DNA of 64,000 nt, taken from NCBI GenBank assembly GCA_934234185.1, contig CAKQHO010000005.1:1-64000 (forward strand), given 5' to 3'. A program made the translations under genes and the position numbers. The DNA is from an uncultured Psychrobacillus sp. (GTDB taxonomy: Bacteria > Bacillota > Bacilli > Bacillales_A > Planococcaceae). Within the stretch, counting starts at the first letter, position 1. Every line of letters begins with the position of its first letter. The notes beneath the pieces are model-generated. The model did no database searches. It saw only the letters and a list, made by a program, of their open reading frames with translations, and was not told the origin of the DNA. Positions 52,314 through 59,302 of this stretch are shown one piece after another.

Positions 52314-52766
52314 ATGACATTAGCAGATACAGAGCATATGAAGGTAGTTGTTTTTCAATTAGCAGATAAGGAATATGTCATTCCGGTAAGTCAAGTTCAG
52401 GGAATTGAAAAGATGATGGACGTTACGAGAGTTCCAAAAACACCTGCACACGTAAAGGGAGTGATCAACCTTCGTGGTGTGGTAACTCCTATTATCGATT
52501 TGAAGCTACTTTTAGGTTTGGAAGAAAATGAGATGACGGAAGCGACAAGAATTATCATTATTTCCTCGGAGGATATAAATGTTGGGGTAATAGTAGATTC
52601 TGCCAATGACGTGTTGGATATCCCTCTAGACTCTATTGAGCCACAGCCAGATGTCGTTGGTGGTGTAGCGCAAGATTTTATAGCAGGAGTGACAAAAATA
52701 GAGAAGCGTTTACTCATCCTCCTACATTTACATCTTATTTTAAATTCAACTGGTAAAGGCGAATAA
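52314..52766 (+). CDS. cheW: Chemotaxis coupling protein CheW
   Basis: 150 residues. Two-lobed SH3-like adaptor joining receptors to CheA. VVFQLADKEYVIPVSQVQGI, RVPKTPAHVKGVINLRGVVT and PIIDLKLLLGL are typical. The last segment reads KRLLILLHLHLILNSTGKGE; most homologues have acidic residues where the His residues stand. Two bases separate it from cheC. Confidence 0.96.
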   Translation: MTLADTEHMKVVVFQLADKEYVIPVSQVQGIEKMMDVTRVPKTPAHVKGVINLRGVVTPIIDLKLLLGLEENEMTEATRIIIISSEDINVGVIVDSANDVLDIPLDSIEPQPDVVGGVAQDFIAGVTKIEKRLLILLHLHLILNSTGKGE

Positions 52767-52767
52767 T

Positions 52768-53397
52768 ATGGATACTAAGAAAATTACCTCCATGCACCTA
52801 GACATTTTAAAGGAAATCGGAAATATCGGAGCAGCACATGCTGCTACTGCACTTTCTACTCTATTGAATAAACGAATTGACATGAAAGTACCCAAGGTGG
52901 AAATGGTCTCCTTCGATGAGATGATGGAGCTGGCTGGTGGACCTGAGAATGTAGTGGCAGGGATCTATCTTCGAATCGAGGGGGAAGTGAAGGGCAGTAT
53001 GTTTTTTATTCTGCCCGTTGAGCAAGCAAATAAATTTATACGTCGATTAGTACAGGATGACTCCATTGATTTTGAAAATGGAATTGTATCCGAGATTGAT
53101 ATATCTGCTATGCAGGAGCTAGGGAATATACTTTCAGGCTCTTATTTGTCCGCTTTGTCTGACTTCACCTCTTTACAAATATATCCCACTGTACCCGCAC
53201 TAAGTGTAGACATGGTAGGAGCAATTATCAGCTTCGGGCTACTGGAGATTTCTCACGTAAGTGATTATGTGATTGTGATAGATACTTCTATTCATGATGT
53301 GGAAACAAATGATAAGGACAGTGTGAATGGCCACTTTTTCTTATTGCCAGAGCCTGATTCCTTTGATACTATCTTTCAGGCTTTAGGGGTAGATTAA
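52768..53397 (+). CDS. cheC: CheY-P phosphatase CheC
   Basis: 209 residues, same as B. subtilis. Two phosphatase helices carry the Glu and Asn pattern: LKEIGNIGAAHAATALS and MQELGNILSGSYLSALSDF. It removes phosphate from CheY and binds CheD, encoded next. Confidence 0.96.
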   Translation: MDTKKITSMHLDILKEIGNIGAAHAATALSTLLNKRIDMKVPKVEMVSFDEMMELAGGPENVVAGIYLRIEGEVKGSMFFILPVEQANKFIRRLVQDDSIDFENGIVSEIDISAMQELGNILSGSYLSALSDFTSLQIYPTVPALSVDMVGAIISFGLLEISHVSDYVIVIDTSIHDVETNDKDSVNGHFFLLPEPDSFDTIFQALGVD

Positions 53398-53400
53398 CTG

Positions 53401-53904
53401 ATGGAACAAAAGCAAATGGGTCAATTGGTAAAGGTTGGAATAGCTGATATGAAAGTAATTGAAGCTCCAGATACCGTCCGAACCTCTGGGCTAGGATCAT
53501 GTGTAGGGGTAGTCCTTTACGAGGAAAACCTAAAGCTAGCAGGAATGCTCCATATCATGCTTCCGGATTCTAGCCTAGGAAGAACTGAAAATATAAACCG
53601 TGCAAAATTTGCTGATACCGGTATCCCAGATTTAATTAGTTTATTAAAAGCTAGGGGTGCAAAGCCTGGCAGATTAAAAGCTAAAATAGCAGGTGGTGCT
53701 CAAATGTTCCCCTTTGCCGCAAGTCGGGAGCCTATGAGAATAGGACCAAGAAATGTGGAGGCAGTAAAAGAGCATCTTCATAAATTTCTTATACCGATTA
53801 TAGCGGAGGATACCGGGGGAAATAGCGGCAGAACAATTGAATTTAATCCAGAAACGAAATTACTAAATATCCGTACAGTAAACCAAGGAGTGAGAGATAT
53901 TTAA
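53401..53904 (+). CDS. cheD: Chemoreceptor glutamine deamidase CheD
   Basis: 167 residues. Catalytic Cys34 in GLGSCVGVVLY and His51 in GMLHIMLPDS; AKIAGGAQMFPF is a conserved loop. It deamidates receptors and binds CheC. The ribosome binding site is weak (GGGGT). Stop and next start overlap as TAATG. Confidence 0.96.
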   Translation: MEQKQMGQLVKVGIADMKVIEAPDTVRTSGLGSCVGVVLYEENLKLAGMLHIMLPDSSLGRTENINRAKFADTGIPDLISLLKARGAKPGRLKAKIAGGAQMFPFAASREPMRIGPRNVEAVKEHLHKFLIPIIAEDTGGNSGRTIEFNPETKLLNIRTVNQGVRDI

Positions 53905-54131
53905 TGGTTGGCACAATCCTTTCCAACTTTTGGGCGGCTTTAATCGCATTCACTATTTACTTTATTAGCTGTTATCCTTTTACTGCAGGAATCGGGATAG
54001 TGAAGAATGCTGCGCTAATCGCTATCCTCGCCTTTTTTCTTACCTTTGTAGTTAGAGGAATTCTATCTTTTATTCTAGAAGATAAAATGATAAAAGCAGA
54101 AGTTGTAGGAGAAAAGGTTGATGAAGAATAG
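53904..54131 (+). CDS. Small two-helix membrane protein after cheD, possibly truncated
   Basis: 75 residues to TAG 54129-54131. Two membrane segments (about 5-27 and 34-59) and a charged tail ending EKVDEE. It is coupled to cheD by TAATG. The same frame continues past TAG for 20 sense codons (QEQKISSEDYAKVIKNMLNE) to TAA 54192-54194, immediately before the terminator. That continuation looks like a genuine amphipathic tail, so the stop may be a recent mutation, a base-call error or a leaky codon. The function is unknown; B. subtilis has sigD at this place. Confidence 0.7.
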   Translation: MVGTILSNFWAALIAFTIYFISCYPFTAGIGIVKNAALIAILAFFLTFVVRGILSFILEDKMIKAEVVGEKVDEE

Positions 54132-54198
54132 CAAGAACAAAAGATTTCATCAGAAGATTATGCGAAAGTTATTAAAAATATGCTTAACGAGTAATTGG

Positions 54199-54236
54199 AA
54201 AAGGGGGAGTCGTCATATTTCGACTCCCTTTTTTAT
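54199..54236 (+). terminator. Strong intrinsic terminator ending the fla/che operon
   Basis: GGGAGTCG (54205-54212) pairs perfectly with CGACTCCC (54221-54228); the stem extends with G-T and A-T pairs to about 14 pairs, then a run of Ts. It lies upstream of sigD. Confidence 0.93.
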
Positions 54237-54244
54237 ATGTAAAT

Positions 54245-54253
54245 TGGTATAAT
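54245..54253 (+). promoter_or_regulatory. Extended -10 promoter of sigD
   Basis: TGGTATAAT is a perfect extended -10 (TGnTATAAT), about 40 bases before the sigD start and right after the terminator. The -35 region is T-rich without a clear TTGACA, as is usual for extended -10 promoters. Confidence 0.7.
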
Positions 54254-54292
54254 AACTCTATATATAAAGGAATATGCGAAAGGAGGATAATT

Positions 54293-55066
54293 GTGTCAAA
54301 ACAACATTCGACAGAAGAACAGCTCCTGTGGAAAAAGTGGAGTGAAAACAAAGATCCTCAAGCTGGAGATTTACTTCTTAGAAAGTATACTCCCCTTGTT
54401 ACATACCATGTGCAGCGTATTGGAGCAAGCCTCCCTCAAAGTATCTCTAAAGATGAGCTGAAGAGCTTAGGCATGATGGGACTTTTTGATGCACTAAATA
54501 AGTTTGATCAGTCAAGAGACTTAAAGTTTGACACGTATGCTTCGTTTCGAGTTCGAGGAGCAATTATAGATGGTTTGCGGAAAGAGGATTGGCTTCCAAG
54601 GTCTTCTAGAGAAAAAGCAAAAAGGCTAGAGGCAAAAATAGAAGAATTAGAGCAAAGATTGATGAGACATGCGACACCAGAGGAGATTGCAGATTATACA
54701 CAGCTGTCTGTAGAAGAAGTTTGTCAAACGGTACAAGAAAATTTTTTCTCAAATGTCTTATCTATAGATGAACAGCTACAGGATAATGAGGAATCAGAAA
54801 ACAAATCCTTTGTGATTAGAGACGATCGTCAAAAAACCCCAGAGCAGGTAATGGTCAAGCAAGAGTTGCTCCAGGACCTGGTAGGGCAAATTCAACATCT
54901 AAACGAAAATGAGCAGTTAGTGCTTAGTCTATTTTATACGGAAGAGCTGACGTTAACTGTTATTGGTGAAATGCTTGGGTTGTCTACTTCTAGAATTTCT
55001 CAAATTCATTCTAAGGCCATATTTAAGCTCCGGAAATTGTTAGCTTCAGAAATGCTGAACTCCTAG
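54293..55066 (+). CDS. sigD: Flagellar/motility sigma factor SigD
   Basis: 257 residues. Region 2 (LGMMGLFDALNKFD, FDTYASFRVRGAIIDGLRKE), region 3 (EIADYTQLSVEEV) and region 4 helix-turn-helix (LTLTVIGEMLGLSTSRISQI). It directs transcription of late flagellar and autolysin genes. GTG start with AAGGAGG. Here it has its own promoter behind a terminator, unlike the B. subtilis operon. Confidence 0.97.
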   Translation: MSKQHSTEEQLLWKKWSENKDPQAGDLLLRKYTPLVTYHVQRIGASLPQSISKDELKSLGMMGLFDALNKFDQSRDLKFDTYASFRVRGAIIDGLRKEDWLPRSSREKAKRLEAKIEELEQRLMRHATPEEIADYTQLSVEEVCQTVQENFFSNVLSIDEQLQDNEESENKSFVIRDDRQKTPEQVMVKQELLQDLVGQIQHLNENEQLVLSLFYTEELTLTVIGEMLGLSTSRISQIHSKAIFKLRKLLASEMLNS

Positions 55067-55076
55067 GAGGGATTGA

Positions 55077-55382
55077 ATGAGTTTAAAAGGAGTAGAACTT
55101 CAGATTGCCATACCTAAAACGTTTGATGCAGGAAAGATAGCTGAACAGCTACAGCAGCAAAGTAATATCAGTCAGGCAAATGCCCAAGCTGCTGCTGAGA
55201 GACAGCTAGAAAAAAATAGAGAAACGGTTCTTCAATCGAGCGAAGCCTCCAGGTTAGATTCTAATAACCCAAACAAACAGCCTAAAAATGGACAAGACAA
55301 AGATCAGAATGAACAGGAAAAGCAAGAAAAAAAGGATTCAAAGCATCCCTTTAAAGGGAATTTTGTAGACTTTAGCGGATAG
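55077..55382 (+). CDS. Uncharacterised protein between sigD and swrB
   Basis: 101 residues. I do not recognise a named family. The first 25 residues (LKGVELQIAIPKTFDAGKIA) look conserved in style; the middle is a Gln/Ala-rich helix; from about residue 60 it is a highly charged disordered stretch of Asn, Lys, Glu and Gln; it ends in HPFKGNFVDFSG. No membrane segment. It is 10 bases after sigD and 12 before swrB, so it is cotranscribed with motility regulators. B. subtilis lacks a gene at this point. Confidence 0.8.
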   Translation: MSLKGVELQIAIPKTFDAGKIAEQLQQQSNISQANAQAAAERQLEKNRETVLQSSEASRLDSNNPNKQPKNGQDKDQNEQEKQEKKDSKHPFKGNFVDFSG

Positions 55383-55394
55383 GAGCAGCTAATA

Positions 55395-55859
55395 ATGACA
55401 ATAGTGATCATACTTCTTTTTATTCTGCAGATTATTAGCTTCTATTTCATCGCCCTATTAAATACCAAGCTATCTAAATTTCAACAGTTAGAAAGAAAGC
55501 AAGAGAGTGTTATAACAGAAATAGAAAATTCCTTTAGTGCTTATATAGCTGAAATGAAGGATGAGAATGATCGTTTGCTAGCAGAGCTTAGTAAGACGGA
55601 TAAGCAGCGTTCAAACAGCAGTCAGATGCAAGAGAATCTACCAATTAAAGTGCCTGAGTTTCCGAAGAGCTTTGTATCCAAGCAGCTAGCTGCAAGCACT
55701 TATTCTCAGACCAAGCAGCCTCCTAAAAAGAAGGAACCAGAAACTTTACAGGAGAAGGTAATCTATTACCAAGAGGAAGGAAAGTCTATCGAAGAAATAG
55801 CAAAGCTTTTACAGATAGGAAAAACAGAGGTAGAGCTTTTCTTAAAATTTAAGGATTAA
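55395..55859 (+). CDS. swrB: Swarming motility protein SwrB (YlxL-like)
   Basis: 154 residues. One N-terminal membrane segment (about 2-23), a coiled coil (about 30-75), a Lys/Pro/Gln linker and a C-terminal helix-turn-helix-like motif GKSIEEIAKLLQIGKTEVEL. This order and the place between sigD and rpsB match SwrB, which in B. subtilis promotes flagellar export switch activation. Overall identity is likely low. Confidence 0.85.
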   Translation: MTIVIILLFILQIISFYFIALLNTKLSKFQQLERKQESVITEIENSFSAYIAEMKDENDRLLAELSKTDKQRSNSSQMQENLPIKVPEFPKSFVSKQLAASTYSQTKQPPKKKEPETLQEKVIYYQEEGKSIEEIAKLLQIGKTEVELFLKFKD

Positions 55860-55862
55860 TAG

Positions 55863-55891
55863 TTGAAAGTATAAAATACTTGTGGTATATT
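55863..55891 (+). promoter_or_regulatory. Sigma-A promoter of rpsB
   Basis: TTGAAA (55863-55868), 17 bases, TATATT (55886-55891). It gives a leader of about 107 bases before rpsB. Confidence 0.75.
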
Positions 55892-55897
55892 ACAATA

Positions 55898-56004
55898 CGG
55901 TATGAATATACACGCATTTCTGATGGAGTTGGCAGGTGCTCTTTGGAGTAGCCGACGAAAAATGATGAATGCGGAAGACTAAACCAAAATCAGGAGGAAA
56001 TAAC
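55898..56004 (+). promoter_or_regulatory. Structured rpsB leader
   Basis: CGCATT pairs with AATGCG (about 55913-55918 and 55967-55972), and inside it GTTGGC pairs with GCCGAC with a further CTC/GAG tip. The nested structure in front of a ribosomal-protein gene suggests autogenous control by S2, but I cannot assign a known family. Confidence 0.5.
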
Positions 56005-56724
56005 ATGTCAGTAATCTCTATGAAACAATTACTTGAGGCTGGTGTACACTTTGGTCACCAAACTCGCCGTTGGAACCCAAAAATGAAAAAATTCATTTTT
56101 GTTGAGCGTAACGGAATCTACATCATCGACCTTTCTAAAACGGTGAAGAAATTAGAAGAAGCTTATGACTTCATGCGTCAAGTTGGCGAAGATGGTGGAA
56201 AAGTTCTATTTGTTGGAACGAAAAAACAAGCACAAGAAGCGATTAAAGAAGAAGCAGAACGTTCAGGTAACTACTATATCAACCAACGTTGGTTAGGTGG
56301 AACTTTAACTAACTTCGGAACTATCCAAAAACGTGTAGCTCGTTTAAAAGCGATTGAAAAAATGGAAGAAGACGGAACTTTCTCTGTACTTCCTAAAAAA
56401 GAAGTAGTTCAACTTAAAAAAGAGCACGAGCGTCTAGTTAAATTCTTAGGCGGTATCCGTGATATGAAAGCTATTCCAGATGTAATGTTCGTTGTAGATC
56501 CACGCAAAGAGCGTATCGCTGTTGCAGAAGCTCGCAAATTGAACATTCCTATCGTAGGTATCGTTGATACGAACTGTGATCCAGATGAAATCGACTATGT
56601 AATCCCTGCAAACGACGATGCAATCCGTGCAGTTAAATTATTAACAGCTAAAATGGCGGATGCGTTACTTGAAGCAAGACAAGGTGAAGACGAAGCAGTT
56701 CAAGTTGAAGTTGCTGCTGAGTAA
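56005..56724 (+). CDS. rpsB: 30S ribosomal protein S2
   Basis: 239 residues. MSVISMKQLLEAGVHFGHQT is the exact Bacillales N-terminus, which fixes ATG 56005 (CAGGAGG upstream) and excludes the longer frame from 55969. Conserved FVGTKKQAQEA, NQRWLGGTLTNF and GIVDTNCDPDEIDYVIPAND. Coding is strongly biased to highly expressed codons. Confidence 0.98.
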   Translation: MSVISMKQLLEAGVHFGHQTRRWNPKMKKFIFVERNGIYIIDLSKTVKKLEEAYDFMRQVGEDGGKVLFVGTKKQAQEAIKEEAERSGNYYINQRWLGGTLTNFGTIQKRVARLKAIEKMEEDGTFSVLPKKEVVQLKKEHERLVKFLGGIRDMKAIPDVMFVVDPRKERIAVAEARKLNIPIVGIVDTNCDPDEIDYVIPANDDAIRAVKLLTAKMADALLEARQGEDEAVQVEVAAE

Positions 56725-56737
56725 GACATGTAAGTAC

Positions 56738-56774
56738 AGGTGATAAGCGGCCAAACCACTTATCACCTTTTTTT
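56738..56774 (+). terminator. Intrinsic terminator between rpsB and tsf
   Basis: AGGTGATAAG (56738-56747) pairs with CTTATCACCT (56759-56768), followed by seven Ts. Probably partial, as tsf is usually read from rpsB. Confidence 0.9.
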
Positions 56775-56812
56775 GAGAAAATGATATTAAATGTACTAGG
56801 AGGAATTTTAAA

Positions 56813-57697
56813 ATGGCAGTTACAGCACAAATGGTAAAAGAATTACGTGAAAAAACTGGCGCAGGAATGATGGATTGCAAAAAAGCACTAGTTGAAACAA
56901 ACGGTGATTTAGAAGCAGCAATCGACTTTTTACGTGAAAAAGGTCTATCATCTGCAGCTAAAAAAGCAGATCGTATTGCAGCAGAAGGAACAACTTTCAT
57001 TTTAGTAGAAGGCAACAAAGCTGTACTATTAGAAATGAATGCTGAAACAGACTTCGTTGCAAAAAATGAAGGCTTCCAAGAGCTAGTGAAAAAAGTAGCT
57101 GCTCATTTATTAGCTACTGAGCCAGCTTCTGTTGAAGATGCACTTGCATCTACTATCGAAGAAGGTGTTACAGTAGATAACCTTATTTCAAATGCTGTAG
57201 CGAAAATTGGAGAAAAAATTACTCTTCGTCGTTTTGTAATCGAAACAAAAACAGATGCAGACGCTTTTGGACCATATTTACACATGGGTGGACGCATTGG
57301 AGTATTAACATTGCTTCAAGGTTCTACTGATGAGCAAGCAGCGAAAGATGTTGCAATGCACATTGCTGCATTAAGCCCAACTTATATCACTCGTGAAGAA
57401 GTATCTGCTGAAGAAGTAGAGCACGAGCGTAAAATATTAACAGAACAAGCGTTAAACGAAGGTAAACCAGAAAATATCGTTGCAAAAATGGTAGAAGGTC
57501 GCCTTGGCAAATATTTTGAAGACGTGTGTCTATTGGATCAATCTTTCGTTAAAAATCCAGACCAAAAAGTACGTGCATTTGTTGAATCTACTGGTGGTCA
57601 ACTAGTATCATTCACTCGCTATGCTGTTGGTGAAGGTATTGAAAAACGTGAAGATAACTTCGCTGAAGAAGTAATGAACCAAGTTAAAGGTAACTAA
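56813..57697 (+). CDS. tsf: Elongation factor Ts
   Basis: 294 residues. Nucleotide exchange factor for EF-Tu. N-terminal UBA-like domain (MVKELREKTGAGMMDCKKAL), core motif MNAETDFVAKNEGFQELVKK and the dimerisation domain (HIAALSPTYITREEV). AGGAGGA site. Highly biased codons like rpsB. Confidence 0.98.
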   Translation: MAVTAQMVKELREKTGAGMMDCKKALVETNGDLEAAIDFLREKGLSSAAKKADRIAAEGTTFILVEGNKAVLLEMNAETDFVAKNEGFQELVKKVAAHLLATEPASVEDALASTIEEGVTVDNLISNAVAKIGEKITLRRFVIETKTDADAFGPYLHMGGRIGVLTLLQGSTDEQAAKDVAMHIAALSPTYITREEVSAEEVEHERKILTEQALNEGKPENIVAKMVEGRLGKYFEDVCLLDQSFVKNPDQKVRAFVESTGGQLVSFTRYAVGEGIEKREDNFAEEVMNQVKGN

Positions 57698-57703
57698 TAA
57701 AAA

Positions 57704-57733
57704 AGAAAGTCACTAAGAGATTAGTGACTTTCT
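57704..57733. terminator. Hairpin after tsf, U-tract on minus strand
   Basis: AGAAAGTCACTAA (57704-57716) pairs perfectly over 13 bases with TTAGTGACTTTCT (57721-57733), 4-base loop. The plus side lacks a T-run; the minus side would end in TTTTTT. Confidence 0.7.
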
Positions 57734-57747
57734 GCTATAAGAAAAAC

Positions 57748-57779
57748 TAGGGAGCACGTATTTTGTGTTCCCTATTTTT
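57748..57779 (+). terminator. Intrinsic terminator before pyrH
   Basis: TAGGGAGCAC (57748-57757) pairs with GTGTTCCCTA (57765-57774), then TTTTT. It ends the rpsB-tsf unit; the pyrH start is 24 bases further on with no obvious promoter between, so some read-through must occur. Confidence 0.85.
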
Positions 57780-57803
57780 CAAGAAAAGAGATGGAGGGTA
57801 CCT

Positions 57804-58529
57804 ATGAGCACACCACAATATAATAGAATCGTTTTAAAGCTAAGTGGCGAAGCATTAGCTGGAGAAAAAGGCTTTGGACTTTCTCCAGAGATTATCAAAT
57901 CAGTTGCAGAGCAAGTGAAAGAAGTAGTAGAACTTGGAGTGGAAGTATCAGTAGTTGTAGGTGGAGGAAATATTTGGCGAGGAAAAGTCGGTAGCGAAAT
58001 GGGCATGGACCGTGCAACCGCTGACTACATGGGCATGCTTGCCACTGTGATGAATTCCTTGGCTTTACAGGATTCACTGGAAAAACTAGGAATTGAGACT
58101 CGAGTACAATCTTCCATTGAAATGAGACAGGTAGCAGAACCGTACATAAGAAGAAAAGCTATCCGTCACTTAGAAAAGAAACGAGTAGTTATCTTTGCGG
58201 CAGGAACAGGAAATCCTTACTTCTCTACTGATACGACGGCTGCTCTTAGAGCGGCTGAGATTGAAGCAGATGTAATTCTGATGGCCAAGAATAACGTAGA
58301 TGGTGTTTATTCAGCAGATCCAAAAACAGACAAGGACGCAGTGAAATATGATGAGTTATCCTTTATTGAAGTAATTCAACAAGGTTTACAGGTAATGGAT
58401 TCAACTGCTTCCACTTTATGTATGGACAATGATATTGCACTTATTGTATTCTCTATTATGGAAAAAGGTAATATTAAAAAGGCTGTTATAGGTGAACGAA
58501 TCGGAACAGTCGTTAGGAGGAATTCATAA
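57804..58529 (+). CDS. pyrH: Uridylate kinase PyrH
   Basis: 241 residues. Hexameric kinase making UDP from UMP. RIVLKLSGEALAGEKGFG (ATP site), VVVGGGNIWRG, FAAGTGNPYFSTDTTAALRA and the TASTLCMDND region. ATG 57804 follows ATGGAGGG; the in-frame ATG at 57765 lies inside the terminator. Its stop overlaps the frr ATG by one base. Confidence 0.97.
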   Translation: MSTPQYNRIVLKLSGEALAGEKGFGLSPEIIKSVAEQVKEVVELGVEVSVVVGGGNIWRGKVGSEMGMDRATADYMGMLATVMNSLALQDSLEKLGIETRVQSSIEMRQVAEPYIRRKAIRHLEKKRVVIFAAGTGNPYFSTDTTAALRAAEIEADVILMAKNNVDGVYSADPKTDKDAVKYDELSFIEVIQQGLQVMDSTASTLCMDNDIALIVFSIMEKGNIKKAVIGERIGTVVRRNS

Positions 58530-59086
58530 TGCCGAAACAAGTGATTGAGCAAACTAAAGATAAAATGGCAAAGACGATCCAAGTCTATTCTAGAGAGCTT
58601 GCATCTATCAGAGCAGGTCGCGCAAGCGCTTCTTTACTCGATAAGATTTCAGTAGACTATTATGGAGCACCAACGCCTATTAACCAAATGGCTGGTATTT
58701 CAGTTCCAGAAGCAAGACTTTTAGTGATCCAACCTTACGATAAGTCTATCTTAGGCGATATTGAAAAAGCGATTATGAAATCTGATTTAGGGATAACTCC
58801 AACGAATGATGGCTCTGTTATCCGTATCATGATTCCTGCATTAACAGAAGAGCGTCGCAAAGATTTAGTGAAGCAAGTGAAAAAAGAAGCAGAAGAAGCA
58901 AAGGTTAATATCCGAAATGTTCGTCGTGATGGTAACGATGATTTGAAAAAGCTTGAAAAAGCTGGTGCCATTACAGAGGATGAGCTAAGAGGCTATACAG
59001 AAGATATCCAAAAGCTTACAGATGCTAATATTGAAAAGATTGATGCTATTACAAAAGACAAAGAAAAAGAAATTTTGGAAGTATAG
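58529..59086 (+). CDS. frr: Ribosome recycling factor
   Basis: 185 residues. Splits post-termination ribosomes with EF-G. Two-domain helical hairpin with RELASIRAGRASASLLDKI, PEARLLVIQPYDKSIL and LTEERRKDLVKQVKKEAEEA. Coupled to pyrH (TAATG). Confidence 0.98.
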   Translation: MPKQVIEQTKDKMAKTIQVYSRELASIRAGRASASLLDKISVDYYGAPTPINQMAGISVPEARLLVIQPYDKSILGDIEKAIMKSDLGITPTNDGSVIRIMIPALTEERRKDLVKQVKKEAEEAKVNIRNVRRDGNDDLKKLEKAGAITEDELRGYTEDIQKLTDANIEKIDAITKDKEKEILEV

Positions 59087-59091
59087 GGTAA

Positions 59092-59226
59092 CCTACTAAA
59101 AAGACTTTTACTGATATATTCATCATCTGAAGGGTGACAGGTTCGGCCGAAAGGTATATGATACTTAAAAAGAGGCAGACTTGATAATTTGAACTTTTTA
59201 CTTTAAAAAGACGTCCTTTTAGTAGG
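59092..59226 (+). promoter_or_regulatory. Candidate attenuator leader between frr and uppS
   Basis: CCTACTAAAAAGAC (59092-59105) is complementary in 13 of 14 bases to GTCCTTTTAGTAGG (59213-59226). The latter includes the loop and upper stem of the terminator at 59205-59236, so the two structures exclude each other. Between them lie GGGTGACAGG, the palindrome TTCGGCCGAA and an 8-codon frame (59158-59184) after AAAGG. No known riboswitch is recognised. Confidence 0.55.
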
Positions 59227-59236
59227 ACGTCTTTTT
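59205..59236 (+). terminator. Intrinsic terminator upstream of uppS
   Basis: AAAAAGACGTCC (59205-59216) pairs perfectly with GGACGTCTTTTT (59225-59236), 8-base loop, with Ts within the 3' arm. Confidence 0.92.
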
Positions 59237-59240
59237 AAAT

Positions 59241-59269
59241 TTGGTTTATTTTGATATGATAGTTATATA
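59241..59269 (+). promoter_or_regulatory. Weak putative promoter of uppS
   Basis: TTGGTT (59241-59246), 17 bases, TATATA (59264-59269), just downstream of the terminator. A TATGAT lies in the spacer as an alternative -10. Both are speculative. Confidence 0.35.
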
Positions 59270-59302
59270 TGTCCGGAGAAGGTCTAAAGTGGGGGTTAGA
59301 AT

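Noticed and set aside
59128..59150. T-box or fluoride riboswitch motif in the frr-uppS leader
   Set aside because: AAGGGTGACAGG only loosely resembles the T-box sequence and no specifier loop or fluoride-type core is seen.
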